From NCBI GenBank assembly GCA_947498765.1, contig CANMLG010000009.1, positions 62,001 to 126,000 on the forward strand: a DNA stretch of 64,000 nt, read 5' to 3'. A program made the position numbers and the translations under genes. Every line of letters starts with the position of its first letter. Position 1 is the first letter of the stretch. This stretch comes from an uncultured Aquimarina sp. (GTDB lineage Bacteria; Bacteroidota; Bacteroidia; Flavobacteriales; Flavobacteriaceae). The notes beneath the pieces are model-generated. The model did not search any database and had not been told where the DNA came from. It worked only from the letters and a program-made list of their open reading frames with translations. Shown piece after piece: positions 8,441 through 16,500 of this stretch.

Positions 8441-10786
8441 TTATTCGATAATTTCGAACCATTTTTCAATACTTCTTCCGTCAGCATCTATCAAAGTTAA
8501 TTTGTGTTTTCCTTTTAGTGGTTGAACTGCTAGTTCGTGAAAATTTAATGTTTGACCTATATACTCGTTATCAATATGCCAAAACAGAGTGGTCTTGGGA
8601 TTTCGATGCGCTATTTTAAAAACAATTTTACCTAAATTTCCATTTAATTCTTTGGGGATAAAAAGCTTAGAAAGTTGTTTTGGATAAACAATTTCCATAG
8701 GTTGTTGATTAAGTGATGTGCATTCGGGTTTAAATTTGGGTAATGTTTTATAGTTACTGTGTTTTTGTTTGTAATACCACTCCATAATAGGAGGTAATAC
8801 AAACCATGATTCATGAATCATTTCTGTTGTTTTAATACAAGAGCTATTTACTTGGTAGTTTTTGTCGTTAGATAAATGAATTAGTTTGTGATATGGACAG
8901 CTAGCTGAGTATGTGCCTTTTTTTGAGGTCAAAGTGAATTGGGTATCCTTACAATGTATATTAGCTTTGTGTCCACTTTTATTGCAGGTATTTACTTGAT
9001 ATAAGTCATGATATGGCGGTGAAAACCATTGATTCGTATTAAATTGTTTAAAAACGTCAAACATTATTGGTGCAGCGCTATTTATTCCTGTTAGTTCGGC
9101 TCTTCCTTCTCCATCGGCATTACCAACCCATACGCCAACAACATGTTTGTTGCTAACGCCAATGGACCAAGCATCCCTATTGCCAAAGCTTGTGCCTGTT
9201 TTCCAGCCAATATTTTGAGCAGTATTAAAATATTGCCAGCCGATTTCTTGTAAAGGCCTACTAACCTCTTTCATAGCATTTAGCATTAGCCAAATAGAAG
9301 CTGGATTTAATGGAGATTCATATTTTTTTTGAGGGGACTCTATGGTGTTGTAGTGGGGCATTTGCATTTTGTTAGTTAGCTGTTCATTAGAAATTTTTAA
9401 AACTTTAGCTAATGAAGCATAAATGCCAGAAAGTTCCCATAGCGTAGCTTCGGCTCCCCCCAAAATAAGACTTAATCCATACCTGTTGGGATCGTTAGTT
9501 AGGCTAGTAAGCCCCAACTTCTGTAATTGATTATGGAAACGTTGATACTTGTAATTTCTTAATAAGTGAACAGCAGGAATATTTAATGAGCGAGCTAATG
9601 CCTTCTTTGCTGGTACGGCACCATCATGTGTTTTGTTGAAATTTTTTGGAGTGTATCCTGCTATTTGTGTGGGAACATCGGGGAGTAGTGTATTTGGTAA
9701 AATGAGGCCTTCTTGTAAGGAGCTGGCATATAAAAAAGGTTTTAAAATACTCCCAGTACTTCTTTTTGAAGTAATAATATCAACATCTTGACCATGATTT
9801 TCATTTTGTTTTGGCGTGTTACCAACATAGGCAAGTACTTTTCCGGTATCAATTTCTAGGACTAAGCAAGCACTATTGTAAATATGATTGCTTTTTAGTT
9901 TTTTGTTATGTTGGGTTATTGTTTTTAAAACTTTAGTTTGAGTGCTAAGTTCTAATGTTGTGGAAATTTGTTTTCCTTTAAGCAAAGGTTTTTTTAATGT
10001 TCTGTTTAGTAGGTGTTGTGCAATTTGGGGCAAAGGTTTTGGGCGCCTAGGAATAGGTTCTTGTTTGGCTAAAAAGCAGGAGGTGCTGTCAATTATTTTT
10101 TTTATAAATAATTTGTTTAATAATCGGTTTCTTTTTTCTTTTAGTTTGTTGTGGTTTTTGCCAGGGTAAATTAAAGAAGGGGCATTAGGAAGTACAGCTA
10201 ATGTGGCACTTTCTGCCCATGAGAGTTCGTGTGGGCTTCGTCCATAGTAACGCCATGCGGCTGCATTTAAACCAACAATATTTCCTCCGTAAGGGGTGTG
10301 CGAGGCATACATCTTTAGAATGTCTTTTTTGGAATGTCCGAGTTCTAGCCGAGTAGCTAAAATTAATTCGATTAGTTTTTGATAAATAGTTCTGTGCTTT
10401 TTATTTCGCGATAAGCGTATGGTTTGCATGGTAATTGTACTCCCGCCTCGAACTATTTTTTTGTTTTTAAGGTTTGAAATTATAGCCTTAATAATCGAGA
10501 TAGGGTTAAATCCTGGATGAGAATAAAAATAGGCATCTTCAAATTGTAACAGGCATTGCTCGAATTTTTTTGGAATGCTATCTGTATTTGAAAAACGCCA
10601 TTGCTCATCATCGGCTAGTTTAGCAGCTATTAATTGTTTGTTAGCATCAAAAAGTACGGTGCTGGTAGGAGAGTTAAATAGTGTGCTGGGGAGTGAAAAA
10701 AATAAATACCAAATGCTAATAAAAAGGAATACTATTTTTTTATAATTCCTTTTTATGTAAGCTAAGCTTATTATTTTTGAGTTCAC
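8441..10786 (-). CDS. pbpC: Penicillin-binding protein 1C (bifunctional glycosyltransferase/transpeptidase)
   Basis: Periplasmic, membrane-anchored peptidoglycan synthase of 781 residues. One N-terminal membrane segment (residues 14-34) precedes the GT51 domain (EDAYFYSHPGFNP, then GGSTITMQTIRLSRN, residues about 80-240). The transpeptidase domain follows, with the active-site SxxK as S-I-L-K in STGSILKPF (about residue 340) and KTGTSFGNRDAWSIG as the KTG box. A C-terminal PBP1C-specific beta domain (residues about 690-781) is present. Its start directly follows the stop of the upstream CNNM/CBS gene, so they are probably co-transcribed. The alpha-2-macroglobulin gene that often accompanies pbpC is not next to it. 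Confidence 0.93.
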   Translation of the reverse strand: MNSKIISLAYIKRNYKKIVFLFISIWYLFFSLPSTLFNSPTSTVLFDANKQLIAAKLADDEQWRFSNTDSIPKKFEQCLLQFEDAYFYSHPGFNPISIIKAIISNLKNKKIVRGGSTITMQTIRLSRNKKHRTIYQKLIELILATRLELGHSKKDILKMYASHTPYGGNIVGLNAAAWRYYGRSPHELSWAESATLAVLPNAPSLIYPGKNHNKLKEKRNRLLNKLFIKKIIDSTSCFLAKQEPIPRRPKPLPQIAQHLLNRTLKKPLLKGKQISTTLELSTQTKVLKTITQHNKKLKSNHIYNSACLVLEIDTGKVLAYVGNTPKQNENHGQDVDIITSKRSTGSILKPFLYASSLQEGLILPNTLLPDVPTQIAGYTPKNFNKTHDGAVPAKKALARSLNIPAVHLLRNYKYQRFHNQLQKLGLTSLTNDPNRYGLSLILGGAEATLWELSGIYASLAKVLKISNEQLTNKMQMPHYNTIESPQKKYESPLNPASIWLMLNAMKEVSRPLQEIGWQYFNTAQNIGWKTGTSFGNRDAWSIGVSNKHVVGVWVGNADGEGRAELTGINSAAPIMFDVFKQFNTNQWFSPPYHDLYQVNTCNKSGHKANIHCKDTQFTLTSKKGTYSASCPYHKLIHLSNDKNYQVNSSCIKTTEMIHESWFVLPPIMEWYYKQKHSNYKTLPKFKPECTSLNQQPMEIVYPKQLSKLFIPKELNGNLGKIVFKIAHRNPKTTLFWHIDNEYIGQTLNFHELAVQPLKGKHKLTLIDADGRSIEKWFEIIE

Positions 10787-11893
10787 TTATTCTTCGGGTA
10801 CGTCATTGGTTTCATCTTTAGGAATAACAGGGATAATTCCTAGTCGCTTGGCACGTGTTTCCCAGTTTTTTCGTGCTAACAATTGCATGTCTTCAATATT
10901 ATCACTTTCATCCATAATTTCTAGACCAAGTAGGGTTTCAATAATATCTTCCATACTAATTAGTCCAATCATGTTTCCAAATTCGTCCACTACAATGGCG
11001 ATATGAGCTTTACCCTTAATAAGTTTGTTAAATACTACAGGTATAGGTTGATTAGCATCAACCATCATAATTTCGCGTTTAATATCGGTTAGCACTTTTT
11101 GGTCTTTGTTATCAACAAGCTGTTCTAAAACATCATCCTTTAATATAAATCCAGTAATGTTGTGAGATTTGTCTTTGTATACCGGGATACGTGAAAATTT
11201 TAAGTTTTTATGTGATTCGTGAAATTCACGAAGGGTAACATCTTCATTTTCAATAACGGCAACGGTAAAAGGAGTCATGACATCTTTGGCCTTAATGAGT
11301 TTAAAGGCTAATAAGTTCCTAATTACTGTAGTTTCATTTTCTTTGATCACTCCTTCTTCTTCAGCGGCATCTGTAATGGCCATAAATTCTTCGCGGCTCA
11401 TAGTGTTAACGTGGGCAGATTTGCCTATCAATTTAGTAGTTAACTGTAGTAGCCATAATATACCAGTCCATTTCAATGGGAAAAGTAGTGCTTTAAGAGA
11501 ACTTGAAGTGAAGCCAGCTAACGATTTCCAGTAAGTAGCACCAATGGTTTTTGGAATAATTTCAGAAATTACAAGGATTAAAAGAGTCATGATTGCTGAT
11601 ATAATACCAACGAAATTTATTCCAAAAAAATCTACTGTATAAGGGAGTTTTCCAGCTTGTGACCCCACTAAAATTGCTCCAACGGTATGCGCAATGGTAT
11701 TTAGTGTAAGTATGGCTATTAAAGGTTTGTCGACGTCATTTTTTAAAACTTTTAAGTGTTCAACATATGATTTGCCCTCTTTTTCCTTGAGGGATATAAA
11801 ACTAGGGGTAATACTTAGTAATACAGCTTCAAGTATGGAACATAGAAATGAAAATAAGATGGAAACTGTACCGTAAAGGATTAGTAAAAACAT
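10787..11893 (-). CDS. CNNM transmembrane / tandem CBS protein (hemolysin-related, CorB/TlyC type)
   Basis: A 368-residue inner-membrane protein. The N-terminal DUF21/CNNM region (residues 1-about 165) has about four hydrophobic segments, followed by a linker with MSREEFMAITDAAEEEGVI and two CBS motifs (about 195-320: KDVMTPFTVAVIE, then HIAIVVDEFGNMIGLISMEDI). The C-terminal CorC/HlyC domain seen in GldE and many relatives is missing or very short, as the protein stops soon after the CBS pair. The family is linked to Mg2+ or divalent-cation export. It abuts pbpC with no gap. Confidence 0.88.
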   Translation of the reverse strand: MFLLILYGTVSILFSFLCSILEAVLLSITPSFISLKEKEGKSYVEHLKVLKNDVDKPLIAILTLNTIAHTVGAILVGSQAGKLPYTVDFFGINFVGIISAIMTLLILVISEIIPKTIGATYWKSLAGFTSSSLKALLFPLKWTGILWLLQLTTKLIGKSAHVNTMSREEFMAITDAAEEEGVIKENETTVIRNLLAFKLIKAKDVMTPFTVAVIENEDVTLREFHESHKNLKFSRIPVYKDKSHNITGFILKDDVLEQLVDNKDQKVLTDIKREIMMVDANQPIPVVFNKLIKGKAHIAIVVDEFGNMIGLISMEDIIETLLGLEIMDESDNIEDMQLLARKNWETRAKRLGIIPVIPKDETNDVPEE

Positions 11894-11953
11894 GGATTTA
11901 TTAAAGTTTGGTAGCTAATTTAAGTATTTTACATGAGTAGAAAGCTTTAAAAA

Positions 11954-11999
11954 GTAAAAAAGCCTGATTGAAATTGTATTTTCGATCAGGCTTTGTTTA
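11954..11999 (-). terminator. Intrinsic terminator downstream of the outer-membrane-protein gene
   Basis: The arms AGCCTGATTGAAA and TTTCGATCAGGCT (11961-11994) pair with one G-U wobble. On the minus strand the stem is followed by a T-run (A-run at 11956-11960 on the plus strand). It lies 20-60 bases past the stop of the gene at 12019-12891. Confidence 0.8.
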
Positions 12000-12018
12000 T
12001 TTCAGGGCGAAATTTATA

Positions 12019-12891
12019 TTATTGAATGTCTAAAAATATTCCGGCTGAGAATGATGGGTCTGAATAGGCAAACTGTCCACTTAAAGGAAATGAGGCAGAT
12101 GCATTAAAGCCTATTTTCGGTGTGAAATAATAAGCTATTTCTGGAGATAGATTAGTTACTTCAAAATTGTTAGCGAAAAGACTTCCTCCAGAATTTTCGA
12201 AATTTCTGTCACCATTATTTAAAGATTGAATAGTGTCGAATTTAGCAATTAGCCATAATTTTTTTTCAAAAAAACCTGCGCCAATTTCTGCACCAGTTCT
12301 TATTTCTTCAGAAAAATCTTTACTTCTAATATTTATACCGCCATATACATTAGCATAAACACTTGTAGATTTGGAATCATATAGAGATATTCCTAAATCA
12401 GATCTAATAATTTGATTAAATTCACCATCACCTGTTGGTAAAGGTTTATCAATACCTGTAGTTGAGTCCCCTAAAGGTAAACCAAGAAAAACGCTTGCGG
12501 TCCATGAAATTTTTCCTTTACTTAATAACCCATATTTAATTCCAATTTCCGAGTCTCCAAAAGAATTTAAATCTCTTCCGGGAAACTGAGGATTTTGCAC
12601 ACCATCTTCAATTAATTCATTTTCAAATGAGCGAGCAAAGAAAGGAATATAAGCTATGGCAGTTAGTCTGTCTGTAATTCCATATTCTCCGTAAAGATTA
12701 ATATTAAACAATCCTTGTGTTACAAGCTCATTTTTGTCGCCAATAGCACTAAAATTTTCATTTGCTGATATGTACCAAGCTGCTAATTTTAGATAGTAGC
12801 TATTTTTCTTTTTGGGCCATCCGCCTCCTGCAAAAATAGAGCTAGATATTAAAAGTGTGCTAATTATAGTGTAAATCTGTTTTTTATTCAT
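12019..12891 (-). CDS. Putative outer-membrane beta-barrel protein
   Basis: A 290-residue protein with a signal peptide (cleavage near FAGG) and many alternating amphipathic strands typical of a small outer-membrane barrel, ending in an aromatic-poor terminal strand. Motifs such as GEYGITDRLTAIAYIPFF, DSEIGIKYGLL and VFLGLPLGDSTTG resemble the phenol_MetA_deg/transporter-like barrels, but this is from memory and uncertain. It is 31 bases downstream of the DM13 lipoprotein gene on the same strand and probably co-transcribed, suggesting that the two work together at the outer membrane. Confidence 0.7.
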   Translation of the reverse strand: MNKKQIYTIISTLLISSSIFAGGGWPKKKNSYYLKLAAWYISANENFSAIGDKNELVTQGLFNINLYGEYGITDRLTAIAYIPFFARSFENELIEDGVQNPQFPGRDLNSFGDSEIGIKYGLLSKGKISWTASVFLGLPLGDSTTGIDKPLPTGDGEFNQIIRSDLGISLYDSKSTSVYANVYGGINIRSKDFSEEIRTGAEIGAGFFEKKLWLIAKFDTIQSLNNGDRNFENSGGSLFANNFEVTNLSPEIAYYFTPKIGFNASASFPLSGQFAYSDPSFSAGIFLDIQ

Positions 12892-12922
12892 TTGATATGA
12901 AAATTTTTACTAATTAAAATTA

Positions 12923-14032
12923 TTAACGTTGTATTGTTCCAAATCCTACAGGTTGATTAAATCTTCTGCAAAATAATAGTACAAATCTATAACTTGAAGT
13001 ATCTACATTGTTAGGAATGTCAAATGTTTGAGCGCCAGAAGCATTAATGTCTTCACTTATAATTTGTGCATTAGCAAATGATGCTGTTGTATTACTAAGG
13101 TATATAACTAAATCAGGTAATGTTGAGGTTGAAAAAGAATCATTCAATTCAATTCGGGTTTCATTATTTTCAGTAATAATTTCAAAACCTCCATTGATTG
13201 CGTAGTCAAGTCTTTCAAAAACTCCACTCCCAATAACTTCTGCTGTTGGTTGAGGTTCTGGTTCTTCAGGAACCTCTTCCACAACTGTTGTGTCTGAAAT
13301 ATTGATTTCAACTTTTTCTGAAATAATATCTGTAGATTTTGTTGATAGTGATTCGTCTACTGAAATAGTTATAACTGCGTTTCCTTGACTTATCGGTGTT
13401 ATTTCTCCTGTAGAATTTACTGTTAAGACATTCTCGTCCGAACTTGTGAAGTTTATTTCAACAGTAGTGTCTTCTTGTCCTTTATTGTTTACAAAAACAG
13501 CTTCAATGGATTGCTTTTCAGTTTCGCTAATATCGATGCTTGTAATAATATTACCTAATCTAATATCAGTATCAAAACCTGTAGTTGCTATTTTCTGCTT
13601 TTCAGTTTCAGATAAATTATCGGCTTCTCTTTTGTTTAGGGTAACTACACCAACTATTATTATAATTTCTTCTTCATCAATAATTTTTTCTAAAGCATTA
13701 TTGTTTTCGTTGGGTTCTTCAATGAGAGTAACAGTTATGGTAGCTTCTCCTTGTTTAATAGGATTCAATAGGCCAATTTCATTTACAGTTAATACGTCTT
13801 TGTTGGAACTAGAGTACCTTAGACTTAGATTTTCAGTAGAGTTACTTCCAAAAATTGTAGGTTCAAGTTTTAATGTGTTTTGGTCATCTTCATCTATTGC
13901 AAGTGAAAATAGACCTTCAGAACTTGGAATTGATAGTTCAGCAGATATAGAAGGATTATTAATTATATCCTCACCAACACAAGAGGCCAACAATATTGTT
14001 GTTAAACCGTATATAATTGATTTTAGTTTCAT
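12923..14032 (-). CDS. Lipoprotein with two BIG2-like repeats and a C-terminal DM13 domain
   Basis: 369 residues. The signal peptide ends in a lipobox (LLASC, Cys about 18) followed by GED, an acidic run like the Bacteroidota surface-export signal. Two bacterial Ig-like (BIG2-type) repeats can be aligned: SSSNKDVLTVNEIGLLNPI (about residues 73-91) and SSDENVLTVNSTGEITPI (about 200-217). The last 110 residues match DM13: DSFSTSTLPDLVIYLSN and the conserved Cys in FCRRFNQPVGFG. DM13 is proposed to act in redox or electron transfer through that Cys. It is followed by the outer-membrane barrel gene. Confidence 0.8.
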   Translation of the reverse strand: MKLKSIIYGLTTILLASCVGEDIINNPSISAELSIPSSEGLFSLAIDEDDQNTLKLEPTIFGSNSTENLSLRYSSSNKDVLTVNEIGLLNPIKQGEATITVTLIEEPNENNNALEKIIDEEEIIIIVGVVTLNKREADNLSETEKQKIATTGFDTDIRLGNIITSIDISETEKQSIEAVFVNNKGQEDTTVEINFTSSDENVLTVNSTGEITPISQGNAVITISVDESLSTKSTDIISEKVEINISDTTVVEEVPEEPEPQPTAEVIGSGVFERLDYAINGGFEIITENNETRIELNDSFSTSTLPDLVIYLSNTTASFANAQIISEDINASGAQTFDIPNNVDTSSYRFVLLFCRRFNQPVGFGTIQR

Positions 14033-14152
14033 GGCTAATTGTTTTTAATACCTTATTAAGGTCGATCAAAACATTAACTCATTACATTCTAGGTGTAAAA
14101 ATAGTTTATATACTAAATAAAATCGATAAATGGGGTGTTAGAATAAGAAAAT

Positions 14153-15124
14153 CTATAGTAATTTGGCAACATCTTTAGCAAAATAACTAGCTATTATGCT
14201 TGCTCCAGCTCTTTTAAAAGCGATAAGTTGTTCAAGCATTACGCTATCATGATCTAACCATCCTTTTTCAGCAGCCGCTTTTAGCATGGCATACTCGCCA
14301 CTAACTTGGTAGGCAGCAATAGGTGTTTCAATTTCATTGGCTAAGTCGCGAACAATATCTAAATAACATAACCCAGGTTTTACCATTACAATATCAGCGC
14401 CTTCTTGTATATCAAGTAACGTCTCAGTAATAGCTTCTTTTCTGTTGGAAGCATCCATTTGGTATGTTTTTTTGTCTCCAAATCCAGGAGCGGAATCCAA
14501 GGCATCACGAAATGGCCCGTAAAATGCTGAAGCATATTTAGCGCTATAACTCATGATTCCAGTATTTACAAAATTGTTTTCTTCCAAAGCCATGCGGATG
14601 GTTTCAATACGTCCATCCATCATATCACTTGGTGCCACAAAATCAGCCCCAGCTTGTGCGTGTGAAAGTGACATTTGTGCTAACACTTCGGTAGTTGGGT
14701 CATTAACCACGTAATTATTTTCAACAATGCCATCATGTCCATACGAAGAATAAGGATCTAAGGCAACATCGGTCATTACCAACATTTCGGGAACGGCATC
14801 TTTTATGGTTTTAATAGCGCGTTGCATTAAGCCTTCGGGATTTAAAGCTTCGGTACCTTTATTATCTTTTAAATTGTCGGGTACTTTTACAAAAACTAGC
14901 ACTGATTTTAGTCCTAAGTTCCATAATTCCTTTACTTCTGCGCTAAGCAAATCTAGGCTGTAGCGGAAGTAATTTGGCATGGAAGCTATTTCTTCTTTTA
15001 TTCCTTTTCCTTCCACAACAAATAAGGGGACTAAAAAATCATTTACCGAAAGGGTATTTTCTTGAACTAAGGAACGAATGGCTTTGTTAGTGCGTAATCT
15101 TCTGTTGCGTTGTAGTGGAAACAT
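14153..15124 (-). CDS. hemB: Porphobilinogen synthase (delta-aminolevulinic acid dehydratase)
   Basis: Condenses two 5-aminolevulinate molecules into porphobilinogen in haem synthesis. The catalytic lysines appear in MSYSAKYASAFYGPF and MVKPGLCYLD, and the family motif YQVSGEYAM is present. The allosteric metal form is suggested by DVALDPYSSYGHDG. The usual Zn-type cysteine triad is absent (ALDPYSSYGHDG instead of a CxCxxC-type site), as in Mg-dependent enzymes. The frame is open to 15160, but MFPLQRNRRLR (ATG 15124) matches the family N-terminus. The other haem genes hemJ and hemH are nearby, but a convergent gene separates them. Confidence 0.95.
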   Translation of the reverse strand: MFPLQRNRRLRTNKAIRSLVQENTLSVNDFLVPLFVVEGKGIKEEIASMPNYFRYSLDLLSAEVKELWNLGLKSVLVFVKVPDNLKDNKGTEALNPEGLMQRAIKTIKDAVPEMLVMTDVALDPYSSYGHDGIVENNYVVNDPTTEVLAQMSLSHAQAGADFVAPSDMMDGRIETIRMALEENNFVNTGIMSYSAKYASAFYGPFRDALDSAPGFGDKKTYQMDASNRKEAITETLLDIQEGADIVMVKPGLCYLDIVRDLANEIETPIAAYQVSGEYAMLKAAAEKGWLDHDSVMLEQLIAFKRAGASIIASYFAKDVAKLL

Positions 15125-15401
15125 GCGTGTAAAATTTGAGACCAAAGGTAGGAATTTCATAAATTTTAAATCCCTTATAGTTTATATGTATTTTAATTTT
15201 TTATTGGTACCCTCCATCGGTTATAATACTCTGAAGCTTATTACAAGGTGTTTTTTTTGATGGTGTTTGTTCATGCTAAAATTAGTAATGTATACCCGTT
15301 AGCTGAGTTTTTTTGATTTTTTTATATCAAATTGATAATAAGAAATAGGCTGTATAAATGAACTATTATAACTATTTTTGAAGCTTAAAACCTACATTGT
15401 T

Positions 15402-15881
15402 ATGAAAAAGTGTCTTTTTGTTTTTGTTTTGTTGTTGTCTTTTTTCGGCTATAGTCAGAATAATTATATTGTTAAAACAGATGATGGTAGACGCGTGCTT
15501 TTAAAAGCTGATTTTACATGGGAATATATTGATTTAGTTACGCCAACCGAAGAAAAAGCTGTTGATGATAAGGAAGCAATAGCAGCTCAGATAGCTCAGG
15601 GATCTAAATCTGTAAATACAAGAAAATGCAATATATTACCCGATTTTAAAGAACCCAAAGGGGATCGCGTAGTGCAAGCACATTTAAAAAAAGGAAGAGC
15701 TACGATAAAACATATTAAAAAGAAAGTAGCAAAAGATAATAATTGCGAGGTTGAGGATGTGTTATTATTAAAATTAAGAGAGCAAAAGAATCAAGGGAGT
15801 TATACTTTTTGTGCTAATGGGAAAAAAGTAGTATACAAAAGGACTGGTTTTTCATTTGCTAAAAAAGGGAAGTTATTTTAG
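15402..15881 (+). CDS. Small secreted protein of the DUF3157 type
   Basis: 159 residues with a signal peptide ending at GYSQ. The sequence opens with YIVKTDDGRRVLLKADFTWEY, the usual start of DUF3157-like proteins of Bacteroidota, and the rest is lysine-rich with three cysteines. I use ATG 15402 (MKKCLFVFVLLLSFF). The frame extends to a TTG at 15378, but that lies inside a likely -7 box TATTTTTG (15373-15380). Probably periplasmic or surface; function unknown. Confidence 0.7.
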   Translation: MKKCLFVFVLLLSFFGYSQNNYIVKTDDGRRVLLKADFTWEYIDLVTPTEEKAVDDKEAIAAQIAQGSKSVNTRKCNILPDFKEPKGDRVVQAHLKKGRATIKHIKKKVAKDNNCEVEDVLLLKLREQKNQGSYTFCANGKKVVYKRTGFSFAKKGKLF

Positions 15882-15899
15882 TACTTGCTATATTTATTA

Positions 15900-15948
15900 G
15901 TTCGAGTGTTTTTGCGAAGTGGTAGCGTAGCAAAAATGTATCGAGAAC
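15900..15948. repeat. Short imperfect palindrome, REP-like
   Basis: The left arm GTTCGAGTGTTTTTGC (15900-15915) is complementary, with a small bulge, to GCAAAAATGTATCGAGAAC (15930-15948). It sits in the 69-base gap between two convergent genes (DUF3157-like and hemJ). Palindromes built on GTTCGAG...CTCGA(G)AAC are, as I recall, scattered in flavobacterial genomes; it could also act as a bidirectional stop. Confidence 0.6.
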
Positions 15949-15950
15949 CT

Positions 15951-16496
15951 TTATTTCTCGCGTAAGCGTTTATATAAGCGAATTCCTAACATAAGTAATA
16001 TGGCTAATGAAATAATGCCAATTACGCCATAAATCCAATTAAAAGCATTTTTTAAGATAACTAAAAATACCACCGAAAATAGAATGATTGTTGAGCCCTC
16101 ATTCCATAAACGCATTTGACCCGAAGTCCATTTGCAGGTGCCTTTTAGTAATTGTTTGTAAATGCTATGACATTTGAAATGGTAGGCAAAAAGCAATATT
16201 ACAAAGCCTAGTTTTACATGCATCCAACTTTGCTGTAGCCAATCGGGAGCTAAATATAATAGCCACAATGCAAATAAGGTGGCTAAAATGGCAGAAGGCC
16301 AAGTGATAATAAACCATAGGCGTTTGGTCATTAATTGTAACTGAGGTAACAATATTTTTTTTTCAATTTCCGTTTTTTGAGCAGCTTCAATTTGATAAAT
16401 AAATAATCGGGGAATGTAAAATAAGCCCGCAAACCATGTGATAACAAAAATAAGGTGGAGTGATTTTATGTATGGGTATAATTGATAGGCTTCCAT
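15951..16496 (-). CDS. hemJ: Protoporphyrinogen IX oxidase, HemJ type
   Basis: A 181-residue inner-membrane protein with four or five helices. It has the HemJ signature near the N-terminus (SLHLIFVITWFAGLFYIPRLF split by the conserved His13-region and Arg) and MRLWNEG (about residues 126-132). HemJ oxidises protoporphyrinogen IX to protoporphyrin IX, the step before ferrochelatase. It is 4 bases downstream of the MATE gene, which follows hemH, so the three probably form one transcript. Confidence 0.9.
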   Translation of the reverse strand: MEAYQLYPYIKSLHLIFVITWFAGLFYIPRLFIYQIEAAQKTEIEKKILLPQLQLMTKRLWFIITWPSAILATLFALWLLYLAPDWLQQSWMHVKLGFVILLFAYHFKCHSIYKQLLKGTCKWTSGQMRLWNEGSTIILFSVVFLVILKNAFNWIYGVIGIISLAILLMLGIRLYKRLREK

Positions 16497-16500
16497 AAAT

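Noticed and set aside
8275..8487. A minus-strand frame of 70 codons overlapping the pbpC end
   Set aside because: It starts inside pbpC in another frame and runs into AT-rich low-complexity sequence; no protein-like pattern.
10787..11893. CNNM/CBS protein considered as the missing gldE
   Set aside because: It is shorter than GldE, lacks the C-terminal CorC domain, and sits with pbpC rather than gldD.
13446..14048. A 200-codon plus-strand frame opposite the DM13 lipoprotein gene
   Set aside because: It is the antisense of a gene with clear signal peptide, BIG2 repeats and DM13 domain; its Ser/Val-rich composition is what the complement of that gene would give.
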